Positions 45,498-55,254 of a stretch of DNA of 64,000 nucleotides are shown piece by piece. Under the pieces are notes generated by a model that did not search any database, was not told the origin of the DNA, and worked only from the letters and a program-made list of their open reading frames with translations. The number at the start of each line of letters is the position of its first letter. Position 1 is the stretch's first letter. Source of the stretch: Lachnospiraceae bacterium NC2008 (GTDB taxonomy: Bacteria; Bacillota; Clostridia; Lachnospirales; Lachnospiraceae); contig JHWS01000002.1 in assembly GCA_000687675.1 (NCBI GenBank), positions 305,491-369,490 of the forward strand, read 5' to 3'. A program made the translations under genes and the position numbers.

Positions 45498-47120
45498 TTA
45501 GTTGATTTCAGGATAAGCCTCTCTATCGTAGTTAAAGCAGTTGTAATGAGCATGAGAATATTCCATCATTTCAGCATCTGTCTTTAAGAAGAATGTTGGA
45601 TGATTCTCTTCTGCTCTTGGAGTTGTATCATAGTGATACCAGCCTGTGCCATCAACATCAACAAGATTCCAGTAGTGATGTCTTCTAGTTGGTATCTTAC
45701 TAATCATCATATTTTTAACACCTGCTCTTGTAAGTAAAGTCTGAGCTGTACAGGCATAAACATAGCAGTCACCCTTCCAGCAAACTACACCGTCATAGCA
45801 GGCCTTAATATATGAACCTTCAACATAATCGTCTATGAAATACATATGACCTCTAATATATGAATATATAGCCCAGGCCTTATCCCTGTCAGTCATATCA
45901 TCAGTAATAATCTCAGCAAGTATAGCATCTGCAGCAGCATTGATCTCGTCCATATCATACTCTCTTTCCTGAACGATAACATTGCAGCTGGCACTTACAG
46001 TATGTCCACCAACATCTGTTACAGTATAGGTTACTGGATAAGTACCTACCTCATCTGTATTAACAGAAGCTGCATCAACTTCAAATTTAATCTTCTCTAC
46101 ACAGTTATCTGATACTGTGATTCCATCCTTATAAGAAACAGAATTACCCTGATATACATATATATCATGTACACCATCAAGGATAGGAGGCTCTGTATCA
46201 TCTTTTAACTTAAGTGTTACCTCTCCTTTAACGCTGTTGCCGCCCTCATCAGTTGCTATAACTACAAGATTCTGCTGGTCATAAGAAGCCCTGTCATAAT
46301 CCGCTTCAAAACTATAGCTAATCTTGGTAGCATCATTGCTGCTTACAGCAAAATCAGATGCTGTATAATCAGCTCCCATATATCCATCTATATTCTTAAA
46401 CTTAACATCTGGTGCTACTGTATCTACAACAGAAAGTGTAGCTACATACTCTTTTCCGGCATAGTTAATAGCGATTTTATTATCAGATACCGAGTTCATA
46501 GATATAGAAGCTAAGTCAGTTACAACTTCAAAGTCGTCCTCCCCAAGACTAAAATCAGACTTGCCTACAGACTTACTTCCAGCTTCTACTTCTACTTTAG
46601 TTTTAAAAGGAACTATATCAAGACTTGCAGTAAGATTAGTTAAATTTGAAGATGTATCAGTAAGTAGTATAGAAACCTGACTATTTCCTACCTTAGATGT
46701 ATCAGGATTAGATGCAAATGCAACTGTTACAGGTGTTGCATCATTTACATCACTTACAAATGCCTCCGGGCCTACACTGTCCCCAAGAGATAAACATACA
46801 TTATTAGCTGAAGCAGTTGGAGCAACTGTATCCTGAATAACTATTTTTATCTTATGAATATAGAAACCAGACTTAACCTCTACGTTGTACTCACCTGGCA
46901 TCATAGATGCAATATCAAGGGACTGGTCAACAAAAGAAGCTTTACTGTCCCCGTTCTTCATAAGGTCACAGGCTGATACTGAGGAACCACATTCTATAGT
47001 AACCTTATGGTAAGCCTGATTATAAATGTATACAAAAAAACCGATTACCAGCGCGATTAGCGCAAGAAATGAAATTAAGAAAATATTTAGCTTTTTATGT
47101 CTTTTACTAAACAGCTTCAT
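45498..47120 (-). CDS. Membrane-anchored Ig-like/transglutaminase-domain surface protein
   Basis: About 540 residues. A basic N-terminus and one transmembrane helix (about 12-32) are followed by several Ig-like beta domains of the DUF5011/HYR kind (repeated patterns DTVAPTASA, DTVAPDVKF and DDTEPPILDG). A C-terminal transglutaminase-like cysteine-protease-fold domain follows. Its triad is Cys in WKGDCYVYA, His in RRHHYWNLV and Asp in YDTTPR. The ATG at 47120 follows the tmRNA gene; an open frame continues upstream but runs through tmRNA and is not protein. The likely role is cutting or crosslinking wall or surface peptides. The ribosome site is poor (AGGAAG touching the ATG). Confidence 0.8.
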   Translation of the reverse strand: MKLFSKRHKKLNIFLISFLALIALVIGFFVYIYNQAYHKVTIECGSSVSACDLMKNGDSKASFVDQSLDIASMMPGEYNVEVKSGFYIHKIKIVIQDTVAPTASANNVCLSLGDSVGPEAFVSDVNDATPVTVAFASNPDTSKVGNSQVSILLTDTSSNLTNLTASLDIVPFKTKVEVEAGSKSVGKSDFSLGEDDFEVVTDLASISMNSVSDNKIAINYAGKEYVATLSVVDTVAPDVKFKNIDGYMGADYTASDFAVSSNDATKISYSFEADYDRASYDQQNLVVIATDEGGNSVKGEVTLKLKDDTEPPILDGVHDIYVYQGNSVSYKDGITVSDNCVEKIKFEVDAASVNTDEVGTYPVTYTVTDVGGHTVSASCNVIVQEREYDMDEINAAADAILAEIITDDMTDRDKAWAIYSYIRGHMYFIDDYVEGSYIKACYDGVVCWKGDCYVYACTAQTLLTRAGVKNMMISKIPTRRHHYWNLVDVDGTGWYHYDTTPRAEENHPTFFLKTDAEMMEYSHAHYNCFNYDREAYPEIN

Positions 47121-47185
47121 CTTCCTAAGCGTCTTCCTAATATTGAACACCTTTATGGACAGATGTTCTTCAAAACCTTGTATAG

Positions 47186-47521
47186 TGGACCTGGGGGGAT
47201 TCGAACCCCCGTCCGAAAAATTCGCTACCACTCTTCTACTATCATAGTCTCTGGATTGACATTCCCTCCACCGATTCGTCAAAGACACCGAATGCGGCTT
47301 TAGTAGCTTCATAAAACTGCCTTTTGCTCAAAGCTTTGCAAAAGCGTTTCCTACAAGACTGATGCCCTGATCCTAATGTGTAGGTGCACTAGGGAGGACA
47401 CGCCGCCCTTAGGCAGCGAATGCTAAATTATCTTCAGCGATTATATTTAATTTGGAATTTAACGCATCCCGTGCGGATAGCTTCTTTGGCTTAAAATTCC
47501 CCGTCGAAACCTGTCAAGCCC
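47186..47521 (-). ncRNA. ssrA: Transfer-messenger RNA (tmRNA)
   Basis: A 336-base ssrA RNA. The 5' end GGGCTTG pairs with CAGGTCC near the 3' end to make the tRNA-like acceptor; GGTTCGAATCCCCCC is the T-arm and the discriminator is A with CCA not encoded. The open frame reads GCT GAA GAT AAT TTA GCA TTC GCT GCC TAA, giving the tag AEDNLAFAA, with a TAATC-GCT resume context like the TAGTC-GCA of Escherichia coli. The 5' end directly abuts the smpB stop codon. It rescues stalled ribosomes with SmpB. Confidence 0.95.
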
Positions 47522-47998
47522 TTATAAATTTTTAACCTTGAACTGACGCATAGTTTCTCTACGCATGTCCTTCTTGGCTATTTCCTGCCTCTTATCATAA
47601 TTCTTCTTACCTTTTGCAAGGCCTATCTGAATCTTAGCTTTACCATTCTTAAAATATACAGCAAGAGGCATAATGGTATAGCCCTGTTCACTACTTCCAC
47701 CTATGAGCTTGTTAATCTCATAGCTATGAAGAAGAAGCTTCCTGACTCTTAGTGGATCCTTATTGAATATATTACCCTTTTCATAAGGGCTTATATTCAT
47801 ACCTATAATATAAACCTCACCTTTGTCTATCTTAATATAAGCTTCTTTTATACTGCACTTGCCCTGTCTAAGTGACTTTACCTCAGTACCGCAAAGGGCA
47901 AGTCCAGCTTCATACTTATCTTCAATAAAGTATTCATGATATGCTTTTTTATTATTGGCAACAAGCTTGTTGTTTTCTTCGCCCTGTTTAGTACTCAC
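47522..47998 (-). CDS. smpB: SsrA-binding protein SmpB
   Basis: A 158-residue OB-fold protein that delivers tmRNA to stalled ribosomes. LVANNKKAYHEYFIEDKYEAG near the N-terminus and GTEVKSLRQGKCSIKEAY are diagnostic. The C-terminal tail KKNYDKRQEIAKKD is the family decoding tail. The GTG at 47998 is the preferred start because AGGTG lies six bases before it (another in-frame GTG is at 48007). Its TAA ends on the base beside the tmRNA 5' end. Confidence 0.96.
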   Translation of the reverse strand: MSTKQGEENNKLVANNKKAYHEYFIEDKYEAGLALCGTEVKSLRQGKCSIKEAYIKIDKGEVYIIGMNISPYEKGNIFNKDPLRVRKLLLHSYEINKLIGGSSEQGYTIMPLAVYFKNGKAKIQIGLAKGKKNYDKRQEIAKKDMRRETMRQFKVKNL

Positions 47999-48047
47999 TT
48001 TAATCACCTATTCTGCTTATGCCGCTAGCATAAGCACTTCTAACATA

Positions 48048-50207
48048 TTAAGCCTTTACAATAACAAAATCAACTGTCTTAAGGTTAATATCTGCTTTCT
48101 CAACTTTTATCTTAATCTTCTCTCCAAGTCTATATGTAGTCTTGCTTCTTTCACCTACTAACTGGTAGCGACTTTCATCAAAGTAGAAGTAATCACCTTC
48201 GATCTTCGATATATGAACAAGTCCCTCACATGTATCAGGAAGCTCAATATAAAGCCCGAAGTTAGTTACTGAGCTTATGATACCTTCAAACTCTTCACCA
48301 ATATGCTCAGCCATATATTCTGTCTTTTTAAGCTTATCAGTTTCACGCTCTGCATCTCTTGAACGCTTCTCTCTATCAGAACACTGCTTTGCAATACCCT
48401 CAAGAATCTGCTTATAATGCTCTCTCTTCCTATCTGTGAGTCTACCTCTAATCTCATCCTTAAGAATTCTGTGAATCATAAGGTCAGGATATCTTCTTAT
48501 AGGAGAAGTAAAATGAGTGTAATACTTAGCAGCAAGACCAAAATGCCCCTCATTATAAGGCGAATATCTTGCCATCATCATACTTCTAAGAGCAACTCTT
48601 GTAATAAGATTCTCTTCGTCTCTACCCATAACACTTGCAAGAAGCTTCTGAATCTCAGATGGATGGATACCATCTTTATCACTCTTAAGATATAAACCAA
48701 AGCCTTCGATAAATGCGGCAAGTTTCTCAATCTTCTCCATATCAGGAGACTCATGAATTCTGTATAAGAATGGCATATTAAGTAAGGTAGCATGCTTGGC
48801 TACAGTTTCGTTAGCAACAAGCATAAACTCTTCAATAAGCTTTGTAGCATCATTAGAAAGATATGGCTTAATAGATACTGGCTTTCCATTCTCATCCACT
48901 TCAATCTTGCACTCTGGAAGGTCAAAATCTATAGAACCTCTCTGCTTTCTTCTCTTTCTAAGAATCTTGGCAAGCTTGTCCATCTCCCTAAATGTAGGGA
49001 CAAATTCAGCATACTCTTCCTTTAATTTATCGTCTTTATCCTGAAGAATACTAAGAACCTTGTTATAGGTCATACGTCTATTAACATTAATAACAGATTC
49101 TACTATTCTGTAGTCTATTACTTCACCATTCTTGTTAATAGTCATGATACAGCTCATAGCAAGTCTGTCTTCGCCTTCATTAAGTGAACATATACCATTA
49201 GACAGTCTTCTTGGAAGCATAGGTATAACCCTGTCTACAAGGTATACGCTTGTACCTCTTGAAAAAGCTTCCTTATCTAAAGCACTGCTTTCCTGAACAT
49301 AGTTAGATACATCTGCTATATGAACACCAAGAATATAGTCTTCGCCTTTTGTTTCAAGACTTACAGCGTCATCAATATCCTTAGTATCATCACCATCTAT
49401 AGTTACCATAGGAAGAGTTCTTAAATCTTCTCTACCGTATGTATCAGCCTCGCTTATAGTTAGTTCAATACGCTCAGCTTGCTTCATAACCTTATCTGGA
49501 AATACATTAGGAATATCGAAGCCTCGAACTATAGAAAGAATATCTACTCCCGGATCAGAGATGTGACCAATTATCTCTTTTACTTCTCCTTCAGGATTTC
49601 TACCATTTCGACCATAGTCATATATCTTGGCAACTACCTTGTGTCCATCCATAGCTCCCATAGTCTTTTCCTTAGGAATAAAGATGTCGCAGTTAAGTTT
49701 AGCATTATCAGGAACAACAAAGCCATAGTTAGTAGACTTTTGGAAAGTACCTACCACTTCTTCCATATTGTGTTCAAGTATCTTTGTAATTCTGGCTTCT
49801 ATACGCTTGCCAGCAGTTACACCTTTAGATAAAAGCTGTGCCTCTACTGTATCTAGATGAAATGCCCCTAAGGTATAGTCAGCTGGAATATAAAGGTCTT
49901 CATCAAGATCTTCTACCTCTACGAATCCAAAGCCCTTACTATTACTAATAAATGTACCTGTGAAAATAAGTGGTTCAATTTTTGAACTTTTCTTATTTCC
50001 CTTTTTAGCTGACTTCTTTATTTCTTTTAAAGATTTTACAGATGCTTTATCTTCTTTTTTTGTTTTCTTATTTTCTTTTTTATCTGTTTTTTTAGATGTT
50101 TTAGCTTTAGACTTTGATTTATTCTTATTCTTACCTGGCTTATCTGACTTAAGATTGCCATGTATATCAAGATCTTTAGCTTTTACTTTTTTAATATCTT
50201 TACTCAT
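48048..50207 (-). CDS. rnr: Ribonuclease R
   Basis: A 3'-5' exoribonuclease of about 719 residues that degrades structured RNA and takes part in trans-translation. A Lys-rich N-terminal extension (1 to about 75) precedes cold-shock-like domains. The RNB catalytic domain follows, with DGDDTKDIDDAVSLE (metal-binding aspartates) near residue 265, and a C-terminal S1 domain comes last (EEFEGIISSVTNFGLYIEL). GGGGA five bases before 50207 favours that ATG; an ATG at 50219 is in frame. It precedes smpB and ssrA, the common order. Confidence 0.95.
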   Translation of the reverse strand: MSKDIKKVKAKDLDIHGNLKSDKPGKNKNKSKSKAKTSKKTDKKENKKTKKEDKASVKSLKEIKKSAKKGNKKSSKIEPLIFTGTFISNSKGFGFVEVEDLDEDLYIPADYTLGAFHLDTVEAQLLSKGVTAGKRIEARITKILEHNMEEVVGTFQKSTNYGFVVPDNAKLNCDIFIPKEKTMGAMDGHKVVAKIYDYGRNGRNPEGEVKEIIGHISDPGVDILSIVRGFDIPNVFPDKVMKQAERIELTISEADTYGREDLRTLPMVTIDGDDTKDIDDAVSLETKGEDYILGVHIADVSNYVQESSALDKEAFSRGTSVYLVDRVIPMLPRRLSNGICSLNEGEDRLAMSCIMTINKNGEVIDYRIVESVINVNRRMTYNKVLSILQDKDDKLKEEYAEFVPTFREMDKLAKILRKRRKQRGSIDFDLPECKIEVDENGKPVSIKPYLSNDATKLIEEFMLVANETVAKHATLLNMPFLYRIHESPDMEKIEKLAAFIEGFGLYLKSDKDGIHPSEIQKLLASVMGRDEENLITRVALRSMMMARYSPYNEGHFGLAAKYYTHFTSPIRRYPDLMIHRILKDEIRGRLTDRKREHYKQILEGIAKQCSDREKRSRDAERETDKLKKTEYMAEHIGEEFEGIISSVTNFGLYIELPDTCEGLVHISKIEGDYFYFDESRYQLVGERSKTTYRLGEKIKIKVEKADINLKTVDFVIVKA

Positions 50208-50248
50208 ATTTTTCCCCATATAAGAGATTTAATAAAAATCCCCTGCAC

Positions 50249-50279
50249 AAAAAAAGCACTCCTTTTTTACAGGAGTGCT
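50249..50279 (-). terminator. Terminator of secG
   Basis: Eight-base stem AGCACTCC / GGAGTGCT with a nine-base loop, followed by TTTTTT on the minus strand. Confidence 0.9.
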
Positions 50280-50295
50280 AACCAGTTCTTAACAA

Positions 50296-50529
50296 TTAGA
50301 TTCTAGCAATATTAAGAATCAGAGCAAGTACTATGAAAAGAACAGCAAGTGTTGTGGAAATCTTTACAAGTGCACCTTCCATTGAACGTCCCTTATTCTT
50401 TCCCCAATATGTTTCAGCTGCTCCGCTTATTGCTCCAAGACCCTGAGTCTTGCCTTCCTGCATTAATACCAATATAGATAAAGCAACGCTTACTAGTATA
50501 AATAAGATTGTAAGTATTGTTCTAAGCAT
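50296..50529 (-). CDS. secG: Protein-export membrane protein SecG
   Basis: A 77-residue subunit of the SecYEG translocon with two transmembrane helices. The loop between them reads GLGAISGAAETYWGKNKG, the family signature. The ATG at 50529 has GGAGG upstream; an in-frame TTG at 50544 lies within that site. It has its own strong promoter and terminator. secG upstream of rnr-smpB is the usual Firmicutes order. Confidence 0.96.
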   Translation of the reverse strand: MLRTILTILFILVSVALSILVLMQEGKTQGLGAISGAAETYWGKNKGRSMEGALVKISTTLAVLFIVLALILNIARI

Positions 50530-50572
50530 TTTTATGTCCTCCAAACTTACTAAAAAGTCTCAAACATGAGAT

Positions 50573-50601
50573 ATAATATCACAAAGCATAACATTTGACA
50601 A
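50573..50601 (-). promoter_or_regulatory. Sigma-A promoter of secG
   Basis: TTGTCA (50601-50596), 17-base spacer, TATTAT (50578-50573). It lies in the murI-secG gap. Confidence 0.82.
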
Positions 50602-50606
50602 GCAAA

Positions 50607-51380
50607 TTATTCTGCAGCATGTTTTATAACCATCTTGTAGAATTCCAAAGTATCTTTATCAGTAATCTCCCTGCCTGATCTGTAATATGATGTTTTACCA
50701 GATTGTTCTTTGTTTACCTGATAGCCTTCCCCTTTAATATGTCTGCAAAGATTATTAACTGTTCCCTTGCCACCATCAAGCACCGCAATATTTGGTCCAA
50801 ATATATCTAAGAATACCTTCTTAAAATGAATAAAATGAGTGCAGCCACAAACTACAGCGCAGTAATCTTCTTTATCAAGTTCTTTAAAGCAATCTTCAAG
50901 GTATTCTTTAACCTTGTCAGATTCAAACTCTCCATGTTCTGCAAATTTTACAAGTTCTGGAGTAGGTAACATATCAACTCTGTGTTCAATATCTACCCTA
51001 TCTACCAAGTCATGGAGCTTCTTCTCTTTTACAGTAAAAGGAGTCGCTATAACAAGGATTCTTTTATGTCCAGGGATCTTAACAGCAGGTTTAACAGCTG
51101 GTTCTATTCCTATAATTGGTATATTATATTTATTTCTAAGATATGGCGCTGCAGCACTTGTTGCAGTATTACAGGCTATAACTATAGCTTCGGCCCCTTT
51201 AGAAATAAGAAATGATGCTGCTTTATCTGAAAGAGCGGTAATCTCTTCCTTTGTCTTTGTACCATATGGAACATTATCTGTATCGGCATAGAATATAAAA
51301 TCTGCATCAGGAAGCTTGGTTCTTGCATATCCAACTAAAGATAAGCCGCCAATACCTGAGTCAAAAAATCCTATTTTCAT
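50607..51380 (-). CDS. murI: Glutamate racemase
   Basis: Makes D-glutamate for peptidoglycan. It has 257 residues: FFDSGIGGLSLV at the N-terminus, catalytic cysteines in VIACNTATSAA and VCGCTHF, and D-x-S in the first motif. It lies two bases after the receiver gene. It is a clear MurI, so the second racemase at 44709-45449 is not needed for wall D-Glu. Confidence 0.96.
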   Translation of the reverse strand: MKIGFFDSGIGGLSLVGYARTKLPDADFIFYADTDNVPYGTKTKEEITALSDKAASFLISKGAEAIVIACNTATSAAAPYLRNKYNIPIIGIEPAVKPAVKIPGHKRILVIATPFTVKEKKLHDLVDRVDIEHRVDMLPTPELVKFAEHGEFESDKVKEYLEDCFKELDKEDYCAVVCGCTHFIHFKKVFLDIFGPNIAVLDGGKGTVNNLCRHIKGEGYQVNKEQSGKTSYYRSGREITDKDTLEFYKMVIKHAAE

Positions 51381-51382
51381 CT

Positions 51383-51769
51383 TTACCCCAAATATTTATT
51401 AAGAATAAGTTCAAGACTTTCCATTTCCATAGGTTTTTCAATATAATCTGTTAAACCTTCCTGGATAAATCTATGAATTTCATTCTCATCACTTTCAGCA
51501 GTCATGGCAACTATTGGAAGATTGCTATCACTTCTACCTGAACTTCTAATATTCTTGGTAGATTCTATTCCATCCATAACTGGCATCATAACATCCATCA
51601 TAATAAGGTCATATGTTCCTTCAGGAGAAGCTAAAAACATATCAAGTGCCTGTTTACCATCTGCTGCTTCATCTGGAGTAATGTCATACTCACCAAGTGA
51701 CATAGTGGCAAGCATCCTGTTCATGTCGTCATCTTCTACTACAAGAACCTTTTTATTATCGTATGCCAT
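51383..51769 (-). CDS. Stand-alone response-regulator receiver protein
   Basis: A 128-residue protein that is a receiver domain only, with the acidic pair VVEDDDMNR near 11, the phosphorylated Asp in LIMMDVMMPVMDG near 57, the Thr in MTAE and the Lys in EKPME. With no output domain it would act like CheY or Spo0F, or on a hybrid kinase. GGGGATGG precedes the ATG. It lies between lysA and murI. The partner kinase is not evident. Confidence 0.9.
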   Translation of the reverse strand: MAYDNKKVLVVEDDDMNRMLATMSLGEYDITPDEAADGKQALDMFLASPEGTYDLIMMDVMMPVMDGIESTKNIRSSGRSDSNLPIVAMTAESDENEIHRFIQEGLTDYIEKPMEMESLELILNKYLG

Positions 51770-51827
51770 ATTAATTCCATCCCCTAATTTACTTTATATT
51801 TATAAATTCGCTATACTATCATGCGAA

Positions 51828-53069
51828 TTAAAATAATCTCATAAGATCTTCAATAGTCTCACGTCTTCTTATCTGCTTAACCTGACCATCTTTTGTAATA
51901 AGTACTTCAGCTGGACGTGGTCTTGAGTTATATGAAGAGCACATTGAATAACCATAAGCACCTGCATCAAGAAGACAAGCAAGGTCACCCTGCTTAATCT
52001 CAGGAAGCATTCTGTCTTTTGCTAAGATATCACCAGATTCACAGATATTACCTACTACTGTAATCTCGCTAAGGTTATCTCTTGAAACAACTTCGTTATC
52101 TCTGATAATTTCTACATCATGCCATGAATCATACATAGAAGGACGAACAAGAACGTTCATACCTATATCTGTACCAGCATACTTCTTACCTGAGTTATGC
52201 TTTGTAGCATTAACTCGTCCAAGAAGAACTGCACCTTCAGCTACACAGTATCTACCAGGCTCAGTCTTGAATAATGGAGCATAACCATATTCTTCAACAA
52301 ACTTATCAAGAAGAACTTCAAATCTCTTTGAGAAGCTTTCCATATCGAATTCCTGCTCGTCATCAAGCTTGTGATAAGGAATACCATATCCACCACCAAA
52401 GTCGATAAATTCAAGTTTTTCAAACTTCTTAGCAAGTCTAAGGAAGTTTTCAACTGCCTTTAAGAATGGTTCTGGATCCATGTATAATGAACCAACATGC
52501 TGGTTAATACCAGCAATTGTAAGATTATGCTTCTTAGCAATTTCAAAAATCTTATCTACATCTTCTTCAGCAATACCAAACTTAGTCTTCTTACCAGCTG
52601 TTACAACCTTCTCATGGTGACCTGCACCTACGCCTGGGTTAAGTCTAACAGCGCATTTGCCGCCTGGATTAACCTGTCCATATAAATCAAGCTGATCAAG
52701 GCTGTCTAAACTTGTCATAATGCCTTTTTTAACGGCATATTCAACTTCTTCTCTGGAAACATTATTAGGTACAAAGAAGATTCTATCGCTTTCAAAGCCT
52801 GCTTTAAGGAGCATCTCGATTTCTCCTGGGCTCATTGCATCAGCATTGATTCCTTCTTCATATCCCATCTTTAAGATATGAATATTAGTATTAGCCTTAA
52901 TTGAGTAGTTAGCTGTAAGAGGATACTTCTTAATAACCTGTGTAACCTTGTGCATCCTGTCACGGATAATATCCTCGTTATAAACATAAAGAGGTGTTCC
53001 ATACTCCTTTACAATATCTTCTGGTTTGTTGCCTTTGAAAAAGTCAACCTTCTTTAAAAATGAGTCCAT
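51828..53069 (-). CDS. lysA: Diaminopimelate decarboxylase
   Basis: Decarboxylates meso-diaminopimelate to lysine using PLP. It has 413 residues with a fold-type III barrel. The PLP lysine lies in ANYSIKANTN near residue 56. HVGSLYMDPEPF, DFGGGYGIPY and the catalytic Cys in GNICESGDILA are standard. The last residues are RRRETIEDLMRLF. It starts 33 bases after the pseudouridine synthase gene. Confidence 0.96.
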   Translation of the reverse strand: MDSFLKKVDFFKGNKPEDIVKEYGTPLYVYNEDIIRDRMHKVTQVIKKYPLTANYSIKANTNIHILKMGYEEGINADAMSPGEIEMLLKAGFESDRIFFVPNNVSREEVEYAVKKGIMTSLDSLDQLDLYGQVNPGGKCAVRLNPGVGAGHHEKVVTAGKKTKFGIAEEDVDKIFEIAKKHNLTIAGINQHVGSLYMDPEPFLKAVENFLRLAKKFEKLEFIDFGGGYGIPYHKLDDEQEFDMESFSKRFEVLLDKFVEEYGYAPLFKTEPGRYCVAEGAVLLGRVNATKHNSGKKYAGTDIGMNVLVRPSMYDSWHDVEIIRDNEVVSRDNLSEITVVGNICESGDILAKDRMLPEIKQGDLACLLDAGAYGYSMCSSYNSRPRPAEVLITKDGQVKQIRRRETIEDLMRLF

Positions 53070-53102
53070 GTTTTTACCTTCCTTACTGCATGATATTTAT
53101 GC

Positions 53103-53816
53103 TTAATTTTTAGTAATTATACTTCTAAGTTTAGTTTCTTCATCAGGACTAAGTTCTCTGTACTGACCAGTCTTAAGCCCTCCAAGTTTGATGTTTTCTA
53201 TACGGGTTCTCTTTAGTTTTATAACCTTGCATCCCTCAAGCGCCCACATACGTCTAATCTGTCTGTTAAGCCCTTGAGTTATAACCATCATAAACTCTTT
53301 ATCAGATATCTTCTTAATCTTACATGGTCTTGTCTTAACCTTAAGTTCAGGAAGATATACACCCTTTTCAAGTCTTGAAATAGCCCCATCTTCTGGCTTC
53401 TTATCAAGCTTTACTACATATTCCTTCTCGTGATGGTTAGCCCCCTTCATAAGGTCATTAATAAGGTCACCATCATTAGTTAGTAGTATCAAACCCTCTG
53501 AATCTTTATCAAGTCTTCCAGCATAAGTTAAAGGCAGTGGATAATCTATAATATCACCTATTAGTACCTTGGCATGATCATCCTTCTTGGAAACAGTTAC
53601 TCCAACAGGCTTATAGAATGCCAGAATAACCTTCTTAGTATTATGGCCAAGTGGATTGCCATCAACTACTACCTCGTCGTTATCATTAACTGTCATGCCG
53701 ACAGTAGCTTTTCTGCCGTTAATGCTTACCTTACCCTGTTCGATAAGTTTATCAGCCCCTCTTCTGGATATATCCGTCATAGAGGCTATAAATTTATTTA
53801 ACCTAATTTCACTCAT
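53103..53816 (-). CDS. Ribosomal large subunit pseudouridine synthase (RluB/RluF type)
   Basis: A 237-residue enzyme with an N-terminal S4 RNA-binding domain (about 3-50) and a RsuA-family catalytic domain. The catalytic Asp lies in YAGRLDKDSEGLILLTNDG, and the GLNRQIRRMWALEG motif is in the second half. It isomerises uridine in rRNA; the position cannot be chosen between RluB, RluF and relatives from sequence. Its ATG overlaps the ung stop (ATGA). Confidence 0.9.
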   Translation of the reverse strand: MSEIRLNKFIASMTDISRRGADKLIEQGKVSINGRKATVGMTVNDNDEVVVDGNPLGHNTKKVILAFYKPVGVTVSKKDDHAKVLIGDIIDYPLPLTYAGRLDKDSEGLILLTNDGDLINDLMKGANHHEKEYVVKLDKKPEDGAISRLEKGVYLPELKVKTRPCKIKKISDKEFMMVITQGLNRQIRRMWALEGCKVIKLKRTRIENIKLGGLKTGQYRELSPDEETKLRSIITKN

Positions 53817-54487
53817 ATATTTTCAATCTGCCAGTCTATTTCACTTAGACCATTGGCTTTCAAATATTCATTAGTCTTACTAAAAGGCTTACTTCCAAAG
53901 AAGCCTCTATAAGCCGATAATGGACTTGGATGAGGTGCCTTAAGTATAAGATGCTTTGGATTCTTAAGTCCTGCCGCTTTCTTTTGTGCAGGCGAACCCC
54001 AAAGAATAAATACGATAGGTCTGTCCTCTTTACCCAGAACGTCTATAACTGCATCTGTAAATGTCTCCCAGCCTTTCCCTTTATGAGAATTAGCTTCATG
54101 AGCTCTAACTGTCAAAACAGTGTTAAGAAGAAGCACACCCTGCTTCGCCCATTTAACAAGATAACCATTATTTGGAATGTAGCATCCAAGGTCATCCTGT
54201 AGTTCTTTATATATATTAACTAAAGACGGTGGAATATCGATTCCAGGCTTAACAGAAAAACAAAGTCCGTGTGCCTGTCCAACATTGTGATAAGGATCCT
54301 GGCCTATAATAACAACCTTTACATCCTTAAGTGGAGTATATGAAAAGGCACTGAATAAATCCTGACTCTCAGGAAATATCTGCCTGTTAGAGTACTCATC
54401 TTTTACAAACTCATATAGTTTTCTATAGTAATCTTTATTAAACTCGTCTTTTAAGGCTGCCTGCCAGTCACCTGCTATCTGTCCCAT
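53813..54487 (-). CDS. ung: Uracil-DNA glycosylase, family 1
   Basis: Removes uracil from DNA, the first step of base-excision repair. It has 224 residues: catalytic VIIGQDPYHNVGQAHGLCFS with the Asp/His water site, and the later HPSPLSAYRGFFG His loop. Start and stop overlap the flanking hisF (TAATG) and pseudouridine synthase (ATGA) genes, a tightly coupled group of unrelated functions. Confidence 0.97.
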   Translation of the reverse strand: MGQIAGDWQAALKDEFNKDYYRKLYEFVKDEYSNRQIFPESQDLFSAFSYTPLKDVKVVIIGQDPYHNVGQAHGLCFSVKPGIDIPPSLVNIYKELQDDLGCYIPNNGYLVKWAKQGVLLLNTVLTVRAHEANSHKGKGWETFTDAVIDVLGKEDRPIVFILWGSPAQKKAAGLKNPKHLILKAPHPSPLSAYRGFFGSKPFSKTNEYLKANGLSEIDWQIENI

Positions 54488-55248
54488 TACATTCTTACCG
54501 ATACGCCTTTGTCTCTAAGATATTGCTTTACTTCCATAATCTCAAGTTCTTTGAAGTGGAAAAGTGAAGCTGCAAGAGCAGCATCTGCCTTGCCTTCTGT
54601 AAGAGCCTCATAAAAATGCTCTTTAGTTCCTGCTCCACCTGAAGCAATAACAGGTATGTTAACACTTTCAGAAACTATTCTGGTAAGCTCATTATCATAG
54701 CCATTCTTAGTACCATCGCAGTCCATACTTGTAAGAAGTATCTCACCGGCTCCTAAGCTGCAGGCCTTCTTAGCCCACTCTATGGCATCTATTCCCATAT
54801 CAACTCGGCCGCCATTCTTAAATATGTTCCAGCCTGAACCATCTGAACGTCTCTTAGCATCAATAGCAACTACAACGCACTGGCTACCAAACTTATCTGC
54901 TGCACTTGAAATAAGTTCAGGATTCATAATAGCTGCAGAATTGACTGCAACCTTATCTGCACCCTCTCTAAGAATATTCTTAAAATCTTCAACTGTTCTA
55001 ATACCGCCGCCAACAGTAAATGGAATAAATACCTGTCTGGCAACCTGTCTTACCATATCGGTTACAGTTTGGCGCTTATCTGATGAAGCTGTAATGTCGA
55101 GGAATACTACCTCGTCAGCTCCAGCCTTATCATATGCTTTAGCAATTTCTACAGGATCACCAGCATCTATTAAATTTACAAAGTTAACGCCTTTAACAAC
55201 ACGTCCACCATTGACGTCAAGGCAAGGAATAATTCGTTTTGTATACAT
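54487..55248 (-). CDS. hisF: Imidazole glycerol phosphate synthase, cyclase subunit
   Basis: A 253-residue TIM barrel that makes imidazole glycerol phosphate and AICAR with HisH-delivered ammonia. [16 protein letters not shown] holds the catalytic Asp, [11 protein letters not shown] follows and the second catalytic Asp is in [12 protein letters not shown]. It lies six bases after hisH. No other his gene is in the window, so the pathway must be completed elsewhere. Confidence 0.97.
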   Translation of the reverse strand: MYTKRIIPCLDVNGGRVVKGVNFVNLIDAGDPVEIAKAYDKAGADEVVFLDITASSDKRQTVTDMVRQVARQVFIPFTVGGGIRTVEDFKNILREGADKVAVNSAAIMNPELISSAADKFGSQCVVVAIDAKRRSDGSGWNIFKNGGRVDMGIDAIEWAKKACSLGAGEILLTSMDCDGTKNGYDNELTRIVSESVNIPVIASGGAGTKEHFYEALTEGKADAALAASLFHFKELEIMEVKQYLRDKGVSVRM

Positions 55249-55254
55249 ATTAGT

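Noticed and set aside
53070..53102. Possible lysine riboswitch before lysA
   Set aside because: The gap is 33 bases, too short for an L-box.
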